Positions 20,338 to 29,210 of a DNA stretch of 32,787 nucleotides are shown here, piece by piece; position 1 is the stretch's first letter; each line of letters opens with the position of its first letter. The notes under the pieces were generated by a model. That model was not told where the DNA came from, made no database searches, and was given only the letters and a program-made list of their open reading frames with translations. The DNA lies in the NCBI GenBank assembly GCA_013141375.1, contig JABFRC010000163.1, positions 1 to 32,787 of the forward strand, in the 5' to 3' direction. A program made the position numbers and the translations under genes. This stretch comes from Methylococcaceae bacterium (lineage in GTDB: Bacteria > Pseudomonadota > Gammaproteobacteria > Methylococcales > Methylomonadaceae).

Positions 20338-21186
20338 ATGTTTGTAATTATTGGATACCTAATAATTTTGGGATGCGTATTGGGCGGCTTTATGTTGGCT
20401 GGCGGGCATCTGGGGGTTTTAGTTCAACCCGTTGAGGTGCTTATTATTGGCGGCTCGGCTTTTGGAGCGTTTCTTGCTGGTAACTCCATGCATACCGTAA
20501 AAGCGGCATTGGCCGGTGGTACGGGGACAATGAAGCCAAACAAGTTTAATAAAGATTTTTACGTGCAATTGTTATTAAGTTTTAATGCTCTTAGTCAAAA
20601 GGTACGGCGGGAAGGTTTATTGGCGTTGGAAGCGGTTGTTGAAAATCCTGAAAGCAGTTCCGTATTTGGGGAAAAGGTATTGGCCGATCACCATTTAATG
20701 GATTTTATTTGTGACAATTTGCGTTTGATCACTACCGGAGTGGATGTAAATCAACTTGAAGATCTTATGGATCAAGCGATAGAAGTTCACCATGAAGAAG
20801 GCCATGCCCCTATCAAAGCGGTTCAGAATGTGGGTGATGGTATGCCCGCTTTCGGTATCGTTGCGGCAGTAATGGGTGTGGTTCACACCATGGAATCTGT
20901 AGGTATTCCGCCTGCAGAATTAGGAAAGTTGATCGCTGCAGCGTTGGTGGGTACCTTTTTAGGTATTTTGTTGGCCTATGGTTTTGTTGGTCCGGTAGCT
21001 GCAGTAATGGCTGATCGACTGGAGGCAGAAGGCAATGCCTATAAATGTGCTCAAAAAGGTTTATTGAATTGCGCAAAGGGAACGTCACCCGCGATGACAG
21101 TAGAGTTCATGCGTTCAGTTATTGCCTCTGAAATGCGTCCTGGCTTTACCGAAATGGAAGAGCAATTGAAAGCCGCTAAGGGGTAA
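20338..21186 (+). CDS. motA: Flagellar motor stator protein MotA
   Basis: 282 aa; IIGYLIILGCVLGGFMLAGG, VGDGMPAFGIVAAVMGVVHTM, ALVGTFLGILLAYGFVGP. Confidence 0.96.
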   Translation: MFVIIGYLIILGCVLGGFMLAGGHLGVLVQPVEVLIIGGSAFGAFLAGNSMHTVKAALAGGTGTMKPNKFNKDFYVQLLLSFNALSQKVRREGLLALEAVVENPESSSVFGEKVLADHHLMDFICDNLRLITTGVDVNQLEDLMDQAIEVHHEEGHAPIKAVQNVGDGMPAFGIVAAVMGVVHTMESVGIPPAELGKLIAAALVGTFLGILLAYGFVGPVAAVMADRLEAEGNAYKCAQKGLLNCAKGTSPAMTVEFMRSVIASEMRPGFTEMEEQLKAAKG

Positions 21187-21190
21187 TAGC

Positions 21191-22141
21191 ATGGCCGAAC
21201 AACCGATAATTATAAAAAAAGTCATCAAAAAGGGCGGGCACGGTCATCATGGCGGTGCTTGGAAAGTGGCTTATGCCGATTTCGTTACTGCGATGATGGC
21301 CTTCTTTTTACTGATGTGGCTACTTGGATCAACGGATGAAGCCACCAAAAAGGGGATTTCTGAATATTTTCAGGATCCTTATAAAGTATCACTCAATGGT
21401 GGGGAAGGTGTCGGTGATCGGACGAGTATTATTCAAGGTGGTGGCGATGATTTGACTACTAAGGACCAAGGTCAGGTAGACAAAGGGCAGCCCATTACTT
21501 CTGAAGAAATTTCAGAAGAGGAATTGGCACGCAGGGCGGAGCAACTGGAAAAAGAGAAATTGGAGAAATTAAAGGAAAAGATCCAGGAAATGGTGGAGGC
21601 CAATCCAAATTTAAATGAATATAAAGAGCAAATTAGATTGGAATCGACACCTGAGGGTTTGAAAATACAGGTGGTCGATGCAAAAAATCGCCCGATGTTC
21701 AAATTGGCTAGCTCCGGAATCGAGCCTTATGCGCAAATGATTTTAAGAGAGCTGGCGCCTGTAATTAATGAGCTGCCCAATAAAGTCACTATCAACGGTC
21801 ATACCGATGCCTTGCCTTACCCGGCAAACCGAACCGGCTATTCAAATTGGGAGCTTTCTAGCGATAGAGCCAATGTGGCTCGTCAGCAATTGACCCAAGG
21901 CGGATTTAGTGAAGATAAGGTTCTAAGAGTTGTGGGTCTGTCCTCAAGTATTCCCTATAACGCTGAGAACCCAACAGATCCGATGAATAGACGAATATCG
22001 ATAATTGTAATGAATAAAAAAGCTGAGCAACAGGTGTTGGAAGAGGCTGGTGGCAAACATTCTGAAAGTGATGTTGGTGCACCAGTCTTACCAAAAATGA
22101 CGACGAATATTCAGCAAAATACTAAGATCACTCCGCCTTGA
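21191..22141 (+). CDS. motB: Flagellar motor stator protein MotB
   Basis: AWKVAYADFVTAMMAFFLLMWLLG; OmpA-like NGHTDALPY...SSDRANVARQQL. Confidence 0.96.
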   Translation: MAEQPIIIKKVIKKGGHGHHGGAWKVAYADFVTAMMAFFLLMWLLGSTDEATKKGISEYFQDPYKVSLNGGEGVGDRTSIIQGGGDDLTTKDQGQVDKGQPITSEEISEEELARRAEQLEKEKLEKLKEKIQEMVEANPNLNEYKEQIRLESTPEGLKIQVVDAKNRPMFKLASSGIEPYAQMILRELAPVINELPNKVTINGHTDALPYPANRTGYSNWELSSDRANVARQQLTQGGFSEDKVLRVVGLSSSIPYNAENPTDPMNRRISIIVMNKKAEQQVLEEAGGKHSESDVGAPVLPKMTTNIQQNTKITPP

Positions 22142-22195
22142 TGACTTAAGGCTTTCCTCTGAACCAACGTTTTGAATTAATAAGCGCTTAAACTG

Positions 22196-22930
22196 ATGCA
22201 ATTAATCAAAGCGTTGGCTTGTCAGGCTTTAGCTATCATTATCACCATCCTACTAGCAAAAATAGTACCTCAGTACATGCACGGATTGGTGCTTGTACTT
22301 TCCCTTCAAGGAATTGTTGCTGCGTTGTTTTCGTCGATGACGCATCAACCAGTCTGGTGGATTCCAATCCATTTGCTTTTTTTGCCCCTTGCATTCGGTT
22401 TATTGAATGCCAATCTTCCCGCTTGGATTTATTTGACGATATGGCTTGTATTGATGTTAATTTTCTGGGGAACTGTTAAAGGAGATGTGCCGCTGTATTT
22501 GTCATCTGATGCTGTGACAAGAGCTATTATTAAATTGGTCGAGCAGGAAAATGTGGGTAATTTCTGTGAGCTTGGAGCGGGGATTGGTACAGTTGTTGTT
22601 CCGTTAGCAAAAAACCTATCAACTTTACGAATTGAAGCAGTGGAAAGAGCGCCGTTGCCGCTAATAATAATGAAATTGCGTTGTTGGTTATTGCACAACG
22701 TGACGGTACAGAACAAAAACTTATGGGATTGTGATCTAGGGGATTTTGATCTGGTGTTTACTTTTTTATCGCCATTGTTTATGGAGCAAATAGGCGAAAA
22801 AGTAAAAAAGGAAATGCGCTCAGGAAGTTTGTTTGTTTCTTCTTCTTTTATCGTCCCCGATTGGCAACCGGAGTCTGTTATTGAACTTCAAGATGCGCGA
22901 GGAACACTACTATTTTGTTATCGAGTTTAA
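22196..22930 (+). CDS. Membrane-anchored SAM-dependent methyltransferase-like protein
   Basis: Three or four N-terminal TM segments, then FCELGAGIGTVVVPLAK (SAM motif I). Confidence 0.8.
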   Translation: MQLIKALACQALAIIITILLAKIVPQYMHGLVLVLSLQGIVAALFSSMTHQPVWWIPIHLLFLPLAFGLLNANLPAWIYLTIWLVLMLIFWGTVKGDVPLYLSSDAVTRAIIKLVEQENVGNFCELGAGIGTVVVPLAKNLSTLRIEAVERAPLPLIIMKLRCWLLHNVTVQNKNLWDCDLGDFDLVFTFLSPLFMEQIGEKVKKEMRSGSLFVSSSFIVPDWQPESVIELQDARGTLLFCYRV

Positions 22931-22990
22931 CTTGGAGACGATTTTTCGACATCCATGTCCTTAATCAAGTCTAAAATTTGGGCAGCTGAT

Positions 22991-23299
22991 TTATTCGAGG
23001 TCAGTTAAATATAAATCTTCAATAAGCTTTCTTTCTTCAGCAGTCAGCAGCACCCTGGCGTATTTTTTTAGCGAACGACTTTGTTCTGCAAGCTGTTGCT
23101 GACGACGATCCGGGTTGCGCCTCTCGTTACTTCGACGATTGTCCACTCTTCGATTGGTTTTAGGCCAGGCCAAATAGTTTTGTTTTATGTGTTCCTCCCA
23201 TTCAGGAGATCCAAAAGCATAAGGCACTTTACGGCGGTCTTCCACTCGTCGAGTTTCATTGGATCTGCGTAATTCTTTCCGCAAGTTGATTATGTTCAT
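22991..23299 (-). CDS. Small Arg-rich hypothetical protein, possibly truncated by frameshift (see findings)
   Basis: 102 aa; RRVDNRRSNERRNPDRR repeat; continued coding-like frame to 22927. Confidence 0.7.
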   Translation of the reverse strand: MNIINLRKELRRSNETRRVEDRRKVPYAFGSPEWEEHIKQNYLAWPKTNRRVDNRRSNERRNPDRRQQQLAEQSRSLKKYARVLLTAEERKLIEDLYLTDLE

Positions 23300-23375
23300 G
23301 TATCACCTTCTACTAATGTCTATCAGCGCATTCTTACATACACGAGCGCTAGTTAAAAACAATTTCTTAGTAAGT

Positions 23376-25733
23376 CTATAGGTTTTTATATCTACTAATA
23401 TCAAATAATCCAGCATTTTCAGGATTTTTGCTGAGATGCTTTTTGTTAAACCAATCGTATTGTACCCAAATGTCAGAATTGGTCCGGCGTATTGCAAATT
23501 CACCGAAGAATAAGTCTAGTTCAGCATTGGTTTCGGTGTGTTGTAAACGATCAATAAATCTACTTAACTGCTGTTTAGGTACGGAAAAAAACTGGTTGGG
23601 GTAACTGCCTATAAATCCGGGAACAACTGTCAGTGTGTCTTTTTCCGGTTCTCGTCTAAAGTTTTCCGCAAAAATAAAGGAAACATTCAGTAACTTTTTA
23701 TTGCGAATTAATGTGTAAACTGGATCTTGCTCTGGGTTGTCGGTGAGTACTCTAAGAAACGTGAGTTCTGGTAATGCCGCAATTTTTAACCCATCAAGAT
23801 TTGCCAGTTGACGCATCATCTCATCTATTTGTTGCTCTTCTGAAGATGTGTTCGGCCTTTTGCAATTTGCTTCAATACAGCGATTTATAAGATCTATGTG
23901 CCCAGGATTTTTTGTTATCTTTTGCTCAAGTTGGCTATACAACTCATGCTTATAATCGTTTGATTGGTAGCTAACCGCTGGTTCGGCATCGTTACTGAAT
24001 TTAGGCGTCGCAAAAAAATTATAAATTTTGAAATCGATGCCTTCATACCAACTGTCATGTAATTGCTGTCTGTCCTTACTTGGAACAAACCGCAGGAAGT
24101 TATTTTCAGCTTCCATGCGTAAAAAATCCATGTACAAACGCGTCGTTACTTGATGTCCTGCACTACCGTAAACATTGTATCCCGCTACTAATAAGTAATG
24201 GATACGTTCAAATAATGGATAGTCAACGACCCAGGCGGTTAATGGTGTTTTACCCATTAAGCCTTTTACAACTGTTGCATTGTCATCGTGGCGAAACACT
24301 GTTAGCAGTGCATTTTCATTTTGACCATCACCCTGCCAGAGGGAATTCAGGCTCATTGGTTGAGATTGTAACTTCTTGGAGAAGGCTTCTTTGTGATTCA
24401 GATATCGATTCTGCAAGCCATTAAACTCACGCCATTCCAAAAAGCCAATGTTCTCACCGTGGGATGCAGGCATTTTTAATAACTGATGGTTCTCTGCCAG
24501 GAAACGCGTCAATTGAGGATTTAGCTCTGGCTGAGGTCTTAAAAAGGCCACCCAAAATTGATCTCTGATAACGTTGAGAGCAGCTTGCCCTCTACATACC
24601 GGGCCTTTGATGAAGCCGGAGAAAAAATACTGCGCATCATCCAGTAAAAATTGGTAGCGCGAGGAGGCCGGTATTTGCGCAAACGTCTGAAAAGGATTGG
24701 CAGCGGCATCGAGTTGGTAACTTGGTAATTCAGTGACTTGGTAGTCAGGTGTTAAAAATAGCTCACGGAAGCGGAGCATTTTTTGTGCACTAAGCTGATA
24801 GACGAAGTGATCTTTGTCGACAATCGTCGATATGTTGGGGCGAAACCGATAATAAAACTTGCCGCCTGGATCATCAAATGGCCGGGAGCTTTTTAGTTCG
24901 ACAATCGGCTGGCCTGGCGGTGTTCTGGAACGGACTAGTTTGTAAAATTCATCAGCCGGTTGGCCTTCAAAATGCAAATCGCCGATAAATAAATGTTCAT
25001 AAATATAACGGGCACTAAGCTGTTTTTTGAGAGATTGGCGAGAGCCTGATAATTCGCCGTTAAAAAAAACTTCCCAATGATTTATTTCAGCATTGGCCGC
25101 GCGAGATAATTCAAATTTACTGTCATTTTTAGCGCCTTGCTGGATCCATGTTAATAAGGTGTTTTCTTCTGATGCAGTAAGTGCCGGCAGTCCGTAGGGC
25201 ATACCCCAGTGCGGATGTTTGCTTTGAAAGCTATTAAACTCTTCCGGCTTTGGACATTGCAGAGTACGGTCCAAATCTAATTTAATATCAGCTGGTAATT
25301 TTCCTGTGGCTGGTAGGGGATGGTTACGTTTTAATTGCAGTAATTTGGCAATCAACGAGTTATCAAGATTATTTTCCGGTGTGGATGATTGCTCATTAAT
25401 CACGGAAAAAAACTCTCTATTCCGCCAACCGGTGGTGCTGGTTTCATCAATAAAAAGACGAGTAGGTTCAACGGCTTTTAAACGCTCGTAATCGTAGATT
25501 GGATTTTTAGTGGCACCCCGCGACAAGCCTTCAAACGAAGTGAGTTTAAGTTGGCAGGGCGAATCGTAACAGCCGTGACAAGCAACGCATCGACTGTCCA
25601 AAATTGGTTTGACATCGTGGATATATGACAGTGGCTTTTGCTTGATATCAACTTCACCAGCCCAACTTGTCGATGGGATTATTGATAGGCCAAGGCACAA
25701 GGTAAAAAATAACAGCCGAAAAAAACTCATCAT
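23376..25733 (-). CDS. cti: Fatty acid cis/trans isomerase, periplasmic, c-type heme site
   Basis: 785 aa, signal peptide, CVACHGCYDSPCQLKL; overall CTI family features. Confidence 0.9.
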   Translation of the reverse strand: MMSFFRLLFFTLCLGLSIIPSTSWAGEVDIKQKPLSYIHDVKPILDSRCVACHGCYDSPCQLKLTSFEGLSRGATKNPIYDYERLKAVEPTRLFIDETSTTGWRNREFFSVINEQSSTPENNLDNSLIAKLLQLKRNHPLPATGKLPADIKLDLDRTLQCPKPEEFNSFQSKHPHWGMPYGLPALTASEENTLLTWIQQGAKNDSKFELSRAANAEINHWEVFFNGELSGSRQSLKKQLSARYIYEHLFIGDLHFEGQPADEFYKLVRSRTPPGQPIVELKSSRPFDDPGGKFYYRFRPNISTIVDKDHFVYQLSAQKMLRFRELFLTPDYQVTELPSYQLDAAANPFQTFAQIPASSRYQFLLDDAQYFFSGFIKGPVCRGQAALNVIRDQFWVAFLRPQPELNPQLTRFLAENHQLLKMPASHGENIGFLEWREFNGLQNRYLNHKEAFSKKLQSQPMSLNSLWQGDGQNENALLTVFRHDDNATVVKGLMGKTPLTAWVVDYPLFERIHYLLVAGYNVYGSAGHQVTTRLYMDFLRMEAENNFLRFVPSKDRQQLHDSWYEGIDFKIYNFFATPKFSNDAEPAVSYQSNDYKHELYSQLEQKITKNPGHIDLINRCIEANCKRPNTSSEEQQIDEMMRQLANLDGLKIAALPELTFLRVLTDNPEQDPVYTLIRNKKLLNVSFIFAENFRREPEKDTLTVVPGFIGSYPNQFFSVPKQQLSRFIDRLQHTETNAELDLFFGEFAIRRTNSDIWVQYDWFNKKHLSKNPENAGLFDISRYKNL

Positions 25734-25754
25734 ATTGGTGCTTTCCTAAAATTG

Positions 25755-27233
25755 TCAGGCTGCTTTGAGTCGTTTAATGGTGCGTCCTTCAAAGAGAATT
25801 GCGGTGAGTATATATAGTAATAATAACGTGGCTGGGAGCAGTCCCTTAGGCCAGGTATTAATATACTGCAAGTGTTGGTAGGCAAAAAAGATAGTCGTGC
25901 CTAAACCGATGTAACCCAGCAAACGTTTGAGGTCGTATTTGACGGGATAAAACCGTTGACCAAGCAAGTATGAAACTATTGCCATGCCACTGTAACATGC
26001 CAGCGTAGCCCAGGCTGAACCGATATAACCGAACGCTGGTATCCATTGTATATTAAGAAAGATGGTGAGAGCCGCTCCGGCTACTGATACCAAGGCGCCC
26101 AGCAAGGTATGGTCGGTAAGCTTGTACCAAATGGAAAGATTGACATAAATGCCTAAAAACAGGTTGGCCATTAACAAAATAGGCACCACGTCGAGTCCAA
26201 CACGGAATTCTTCGCCGACAAAATATTTGAAAAAATCGAGAAATAAGGTGACCAGTAAAAAAATAAAGACACAAAAAATGACAAAAAAATTGAGTACAGT
26301 CGCGTAAATAGATTTTGCGTCATTTTGGTCAGAGTAGGAAAAGAAAAATGGCTCTGCTGCATAGCGAAATGCCTGAATAAACAAGGACATCAAAATTGAT
26401 AATTTATAACAGGCACTATAAATGCCTAGCATCTGCAATTTGGTTTGATTGTCGTATGGCAAAAGATGTTTGAGTAGCACACGGTCGAGCATTTCATTGA
26501 TGATGCCGGCAAAACCGATAACGACCATCGGTAATGAATATCGCAACATCTGTTTGAACAGAACCCAATCGAATCGCCAGCCCATGCTTTTAAATTGGGG
26601 GGCAAGCAGTAAGAATTTACCCAGGCTGGCCAACAAATTGGCAACAAAGATGTAACCAACACCAAAAGCCGGGTAATAAATCCACGCCAGCCATGATTGC
26701 GGGTTTTGTGCGTAGGCCTTGGGGCAATAGACAATAAAAAACAGGCTGAGTATCACGGCGATCAGAATTTCAATGATCTTAATGCTGGCGAAACGCAGAG
26801 CCTTGTTTTCCGCTCTGAGTTTGGCAAAGGGCAATGCGGCAATTGCATCCAGCATCAAAATCAAGGCAAAACTTAGCACATATTCCGGATGTTCCGCATA
26901 TTGCAGTGCATCGGAAAGTGGTTGCTGTATTAGGGCAATAACCGAAATGAACAGCACATTGATCAGCACAATAAAAATCAGTGCGGTTGAATAGGCTCGA
27001 TCCTGTTCCGGCTGCTCTTTATTACGAAAGCGAAAGTAGCCTGTTTCAAATCCAAACAGTAAAAACACAGAAAAAAAGCCTGCATAGGCATAAAATTCTG
27101 AAACCACTCCATATTCTGCCGCCGAAAAAAAATAGGTATAGAGCGGGACTAACAGGTAATTCAAGAAACGACCAAAAATACTGCTGAGTCCGAAAATGGC
27201 GGTTTGGGAGACTAATTTTTTTAAGATACCCAT
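25755..27233 (-). CDS. Polysaccharide/oligosaccharide flippase (MOP superfamily)
   Basis: 492 aa, many TM segments; AIFGLSSIFGRFLNYLLVPLYTYFFSAAEYGVVS. Confidence 0.9.
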   Translation of the reverse strand: MGILKKLVSQTAIFGLSSIFGRFLNYLLVPLYTYFFSAAEYGVVSEFYAYAGFFSVFLLFGFETGYFRFRNKEQPEQDRAYSTALIFIVLINVLFISVIALIQQPLSDALQYAEHPEYVLSFALILMLDAIAALPFAKLRAENKALRFASIKIIEILIAVILSLFFIVYCPKAYAQNPQSWLAWIYYPAFGVGYIFVANLLASLGKFLLLAPQFKSMGWRFDWVLFKQMLRYSLPMVVIGFAGIINEMLDRVLLKHLLPYDNQTKLQMLGIYSACYKLSILMSLFIQAFRYAAEPFFFSYSDQNDAKSIYATVLNFFVIFCVFIFLLVTLFLDFFKYFVGEEFRVGLDVVPILLMANLFLGIYVNLSIWYKLTDHTLLGALVSVAGAALTIFLNIQWIPAFGYIGSAWATLACYSGMAIVSYLLGQRFYPVKYDLKRLLGYIGLGTTIFFAYQHLQYINTWPKGLLPATLLLLYILTAILFEGRTIKRLKAA

Positions 27234-27298
27234 GGATCTTTGTGAGAAGTGGCTAAAGAGAAATAAGAAAAATCGTGCGGAGCATTGAGCAAAGTGAG

Positions 27299-28933
27299 CT
27301 AGTGGTTGGACAATTTCACCCGATTTCTGCCTTCTGATTTGGCTTGGTAAAGCGCTTGATTTGCTGCGTCGATGAGTGTTGCGATGTCTTGATATTGGGG
27401 GAATTCTGCGATGCCGGCGCTAAAGGTAACCGAAAATTCACGCTGATGAACGCCAAACTTGAGTGCACTGAATTTGCGCAGTAATTCCCCCACCAGTAAT
27501 TTAGCTTGTGTGGCAGTGGTATTGGGCAATATTAACGCGACAACCTCGCCACCAAAGCGCGCGGCGGTATCTACGGCCCGCAAACGTCGGTTAAATAAGG
27601 CTCCCCAGGCCTTTAACACTTCGTCACCAATTTGATAGCCGAACTGTTCATTAATATGGCTAAAGTGGTCCAGATCCAGCATGACGTAGGAAAAACTGTA
27701 TTTATGCTGTCTGTTTTTGCTGGTGACTTGTTGTAGATGGTCATCGAGAGTCGTTCGGTTTAGTAAGCCGGTTAGTCCATCGCGTACCATCATTTCCTGA
27801 ATAATTCTCGAACGTTTGACTTTTGTCTCAATCGCTGCAATGAGTTGGTCAGGTGTCATGGATTTCACAAAGAAATCCTCCCCTGCAACAAGCAATACGT
27901 GCCGATGCTCTTCAATAATTTGTTCGTCGGCCCAAAATACAATCGACGTGCTGGAGTAGGCGTAGTGCTGCCTAATGTTTGCTGCCATTTCCAGGCCATT
28001 GAATTCGCGCAAATGCAAATCGATCAATACCAGTTCCGGTTGAAAATCAATTAGGGCTTCTAAGAGATTTTCAGGTTGGCTAAGTAGGCTCGTTTTTATG
28101 CCATTTTGCTGCATCACCAAACGCAATCCCTCAGCCGAGGCACGGTCGTCATTAATGATAAGCACTCGGTAAACGGATTGTTCGCAGACAAGTTGTTGAG
28201 AATGAATGAAGTCAACGAGCTCGTCAGTGGGTATGGGAGAAACGAAATACGCCGCTGCTCCTGCATGAGCAGCACTTAAGCGCGCATGCATGTCATCTTG
28301 TCTTGCCAAGATGACAATAGCCGGAGATGCCTGTTGACTTTGTTTGAGCCATTCTATATAGCTTAAATCAATATGGGCCTGGGAACTGTCGAAATTAATC
28401 AGTAGGGCTACCGGCTTATGTGATTCGATTTCAGGCAATAAATGTTGTGAATCAGGGATGATCATTGTATGAATTCCCTGGTCATTCAGGAGACAGCTTA
28501 TAGCTTTTGTTTGTTGGTCAGTGATTCCCAACAAAAAGACCAAAGGTGCATCGCTTGCGCGTCTGGAATAAGGATTATAGGAATGCTGATGATTGATAAG
28601 ATTATGAGCAGCAGTTTCCAGCGCCGCCATTAACATTTCCAAGGTTGATTCTGAATGAATCAGCAGAGGTACCAGATTGACATCCGTTTTCGTCAGTGTT
28701 TCTGTCAGTGCTTGCGCAATCTCTGCAACATCAAGGAAACCTGCTGCTTGGCTGTGTGCGGCGAGTTGTTGGGCGTTCGCTATCAGTGCTTTGAAAGCAG
28801 GAGCATCGAGATGAGTTTTATGCTGCCAAGCGTGAATGAGCGTAGATAAAGTCGACGGCAAATTCTCAATAAAAAGCAGTTCCTTGGTATTAAACTGCTG
28901 CTTTAGTCTGTGATTCGTTGAGTTTTCAGCCAT
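27299..28933 (-). CDS. Receiver-like/GGDEF protein with degenerate GGDEF motif
   Basis: VLIINDDRASAEG...LVLIDLHL receiver; RDGLTGLLNR, VMLDLDHFSHINEQFGYQIGDEVL, RAVDTAARFGGEVV. Confidence 0.92.
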   Translation of the reverse strand: MAENSTNHRLKQQFNTKELLFIENLPSTLSTLIHAWQHKTHLDAPAFKALIANAQQLAAHSQAAGFLDVAEIAQALTETLTKTDVNLVPLLIHSESTLEMLMAALETAAHNLINHQHSYNPYSRRASDAPLVFLLGITDQQTKAISCLLNDQGIHTMIIPDSQHLLPEIESHKPVALLINFDSSQAHIDLSYIEWLKQSQQASPAIVILARQDDMHARLSAAHAGAAAYFVSPIPTDELVDFIHSQQLVCEQSVYRVLIINDDRASAEGLRLVMQQNGIKTSLLSQPENLLEALIDFQPELVLIDLHLREFNGLEMAANIRQHYAYSSTSIVFWADEQIIEEHRHVLLVAGEDFFVKSMTPDQLIAAIETKVKRSRIIQEMMVRDGLTGLLNRTTLDDHLQQVTSKNRQHKYSFSYVMLDLDHFSHINEQFGYQIGDEVLKAWGALFNRRLRAVDTAARFGGEVVALILPNTTATQAKLLVGELLRKFSALKFGVHQREFSVTFSAGIAEFPQYQDIATLIDAANQALYQAKSEGRNRVKLSNH

Positions 28934-29132
28934 GTGTTTTTGTGATTGCTGTAACGGCGATACTAAGCCTTAGTTTTCAATCAAATAAGACCATTTCTTT
29001 TGATGGTATCATACCACTCATGTAGGTGACTAAATCACCTTAGCCGTTAATTATGGTTATGCCAGTGTCGTGTGTTCTTTGTTAAAATCAACAATCAACT
29101 TGATCTTCCATCTATTAAAGTTTCAAGAAAAT

Positions 29133-29201
29133 ATGTCTGATCATTTAAGTGCTTTCACTGCCTGGCTTGTTGCCTGGCAGCCGACTGGATTTCCAGAATA
29201 A
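29133..29201 (+). CDS. Possible 22-aa small ORF (MSDHLSAFTAWLVAWQPTGFPE)
   Basis: ATG to TAA ending 9 nt before the PBP ATG; weak SD (aagaaa). Confidence 0.25.
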   Translation: MSDHLSAFTAWLVAWQPTGFPE

Positions 29202-29210
29202 AACGCGTTA

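Noticed and set aside
22181-22190. taagcgctta perfect palindrome before the methyltransferase start
   Set aside because: Only 10 bp; expected by chance in a window this size
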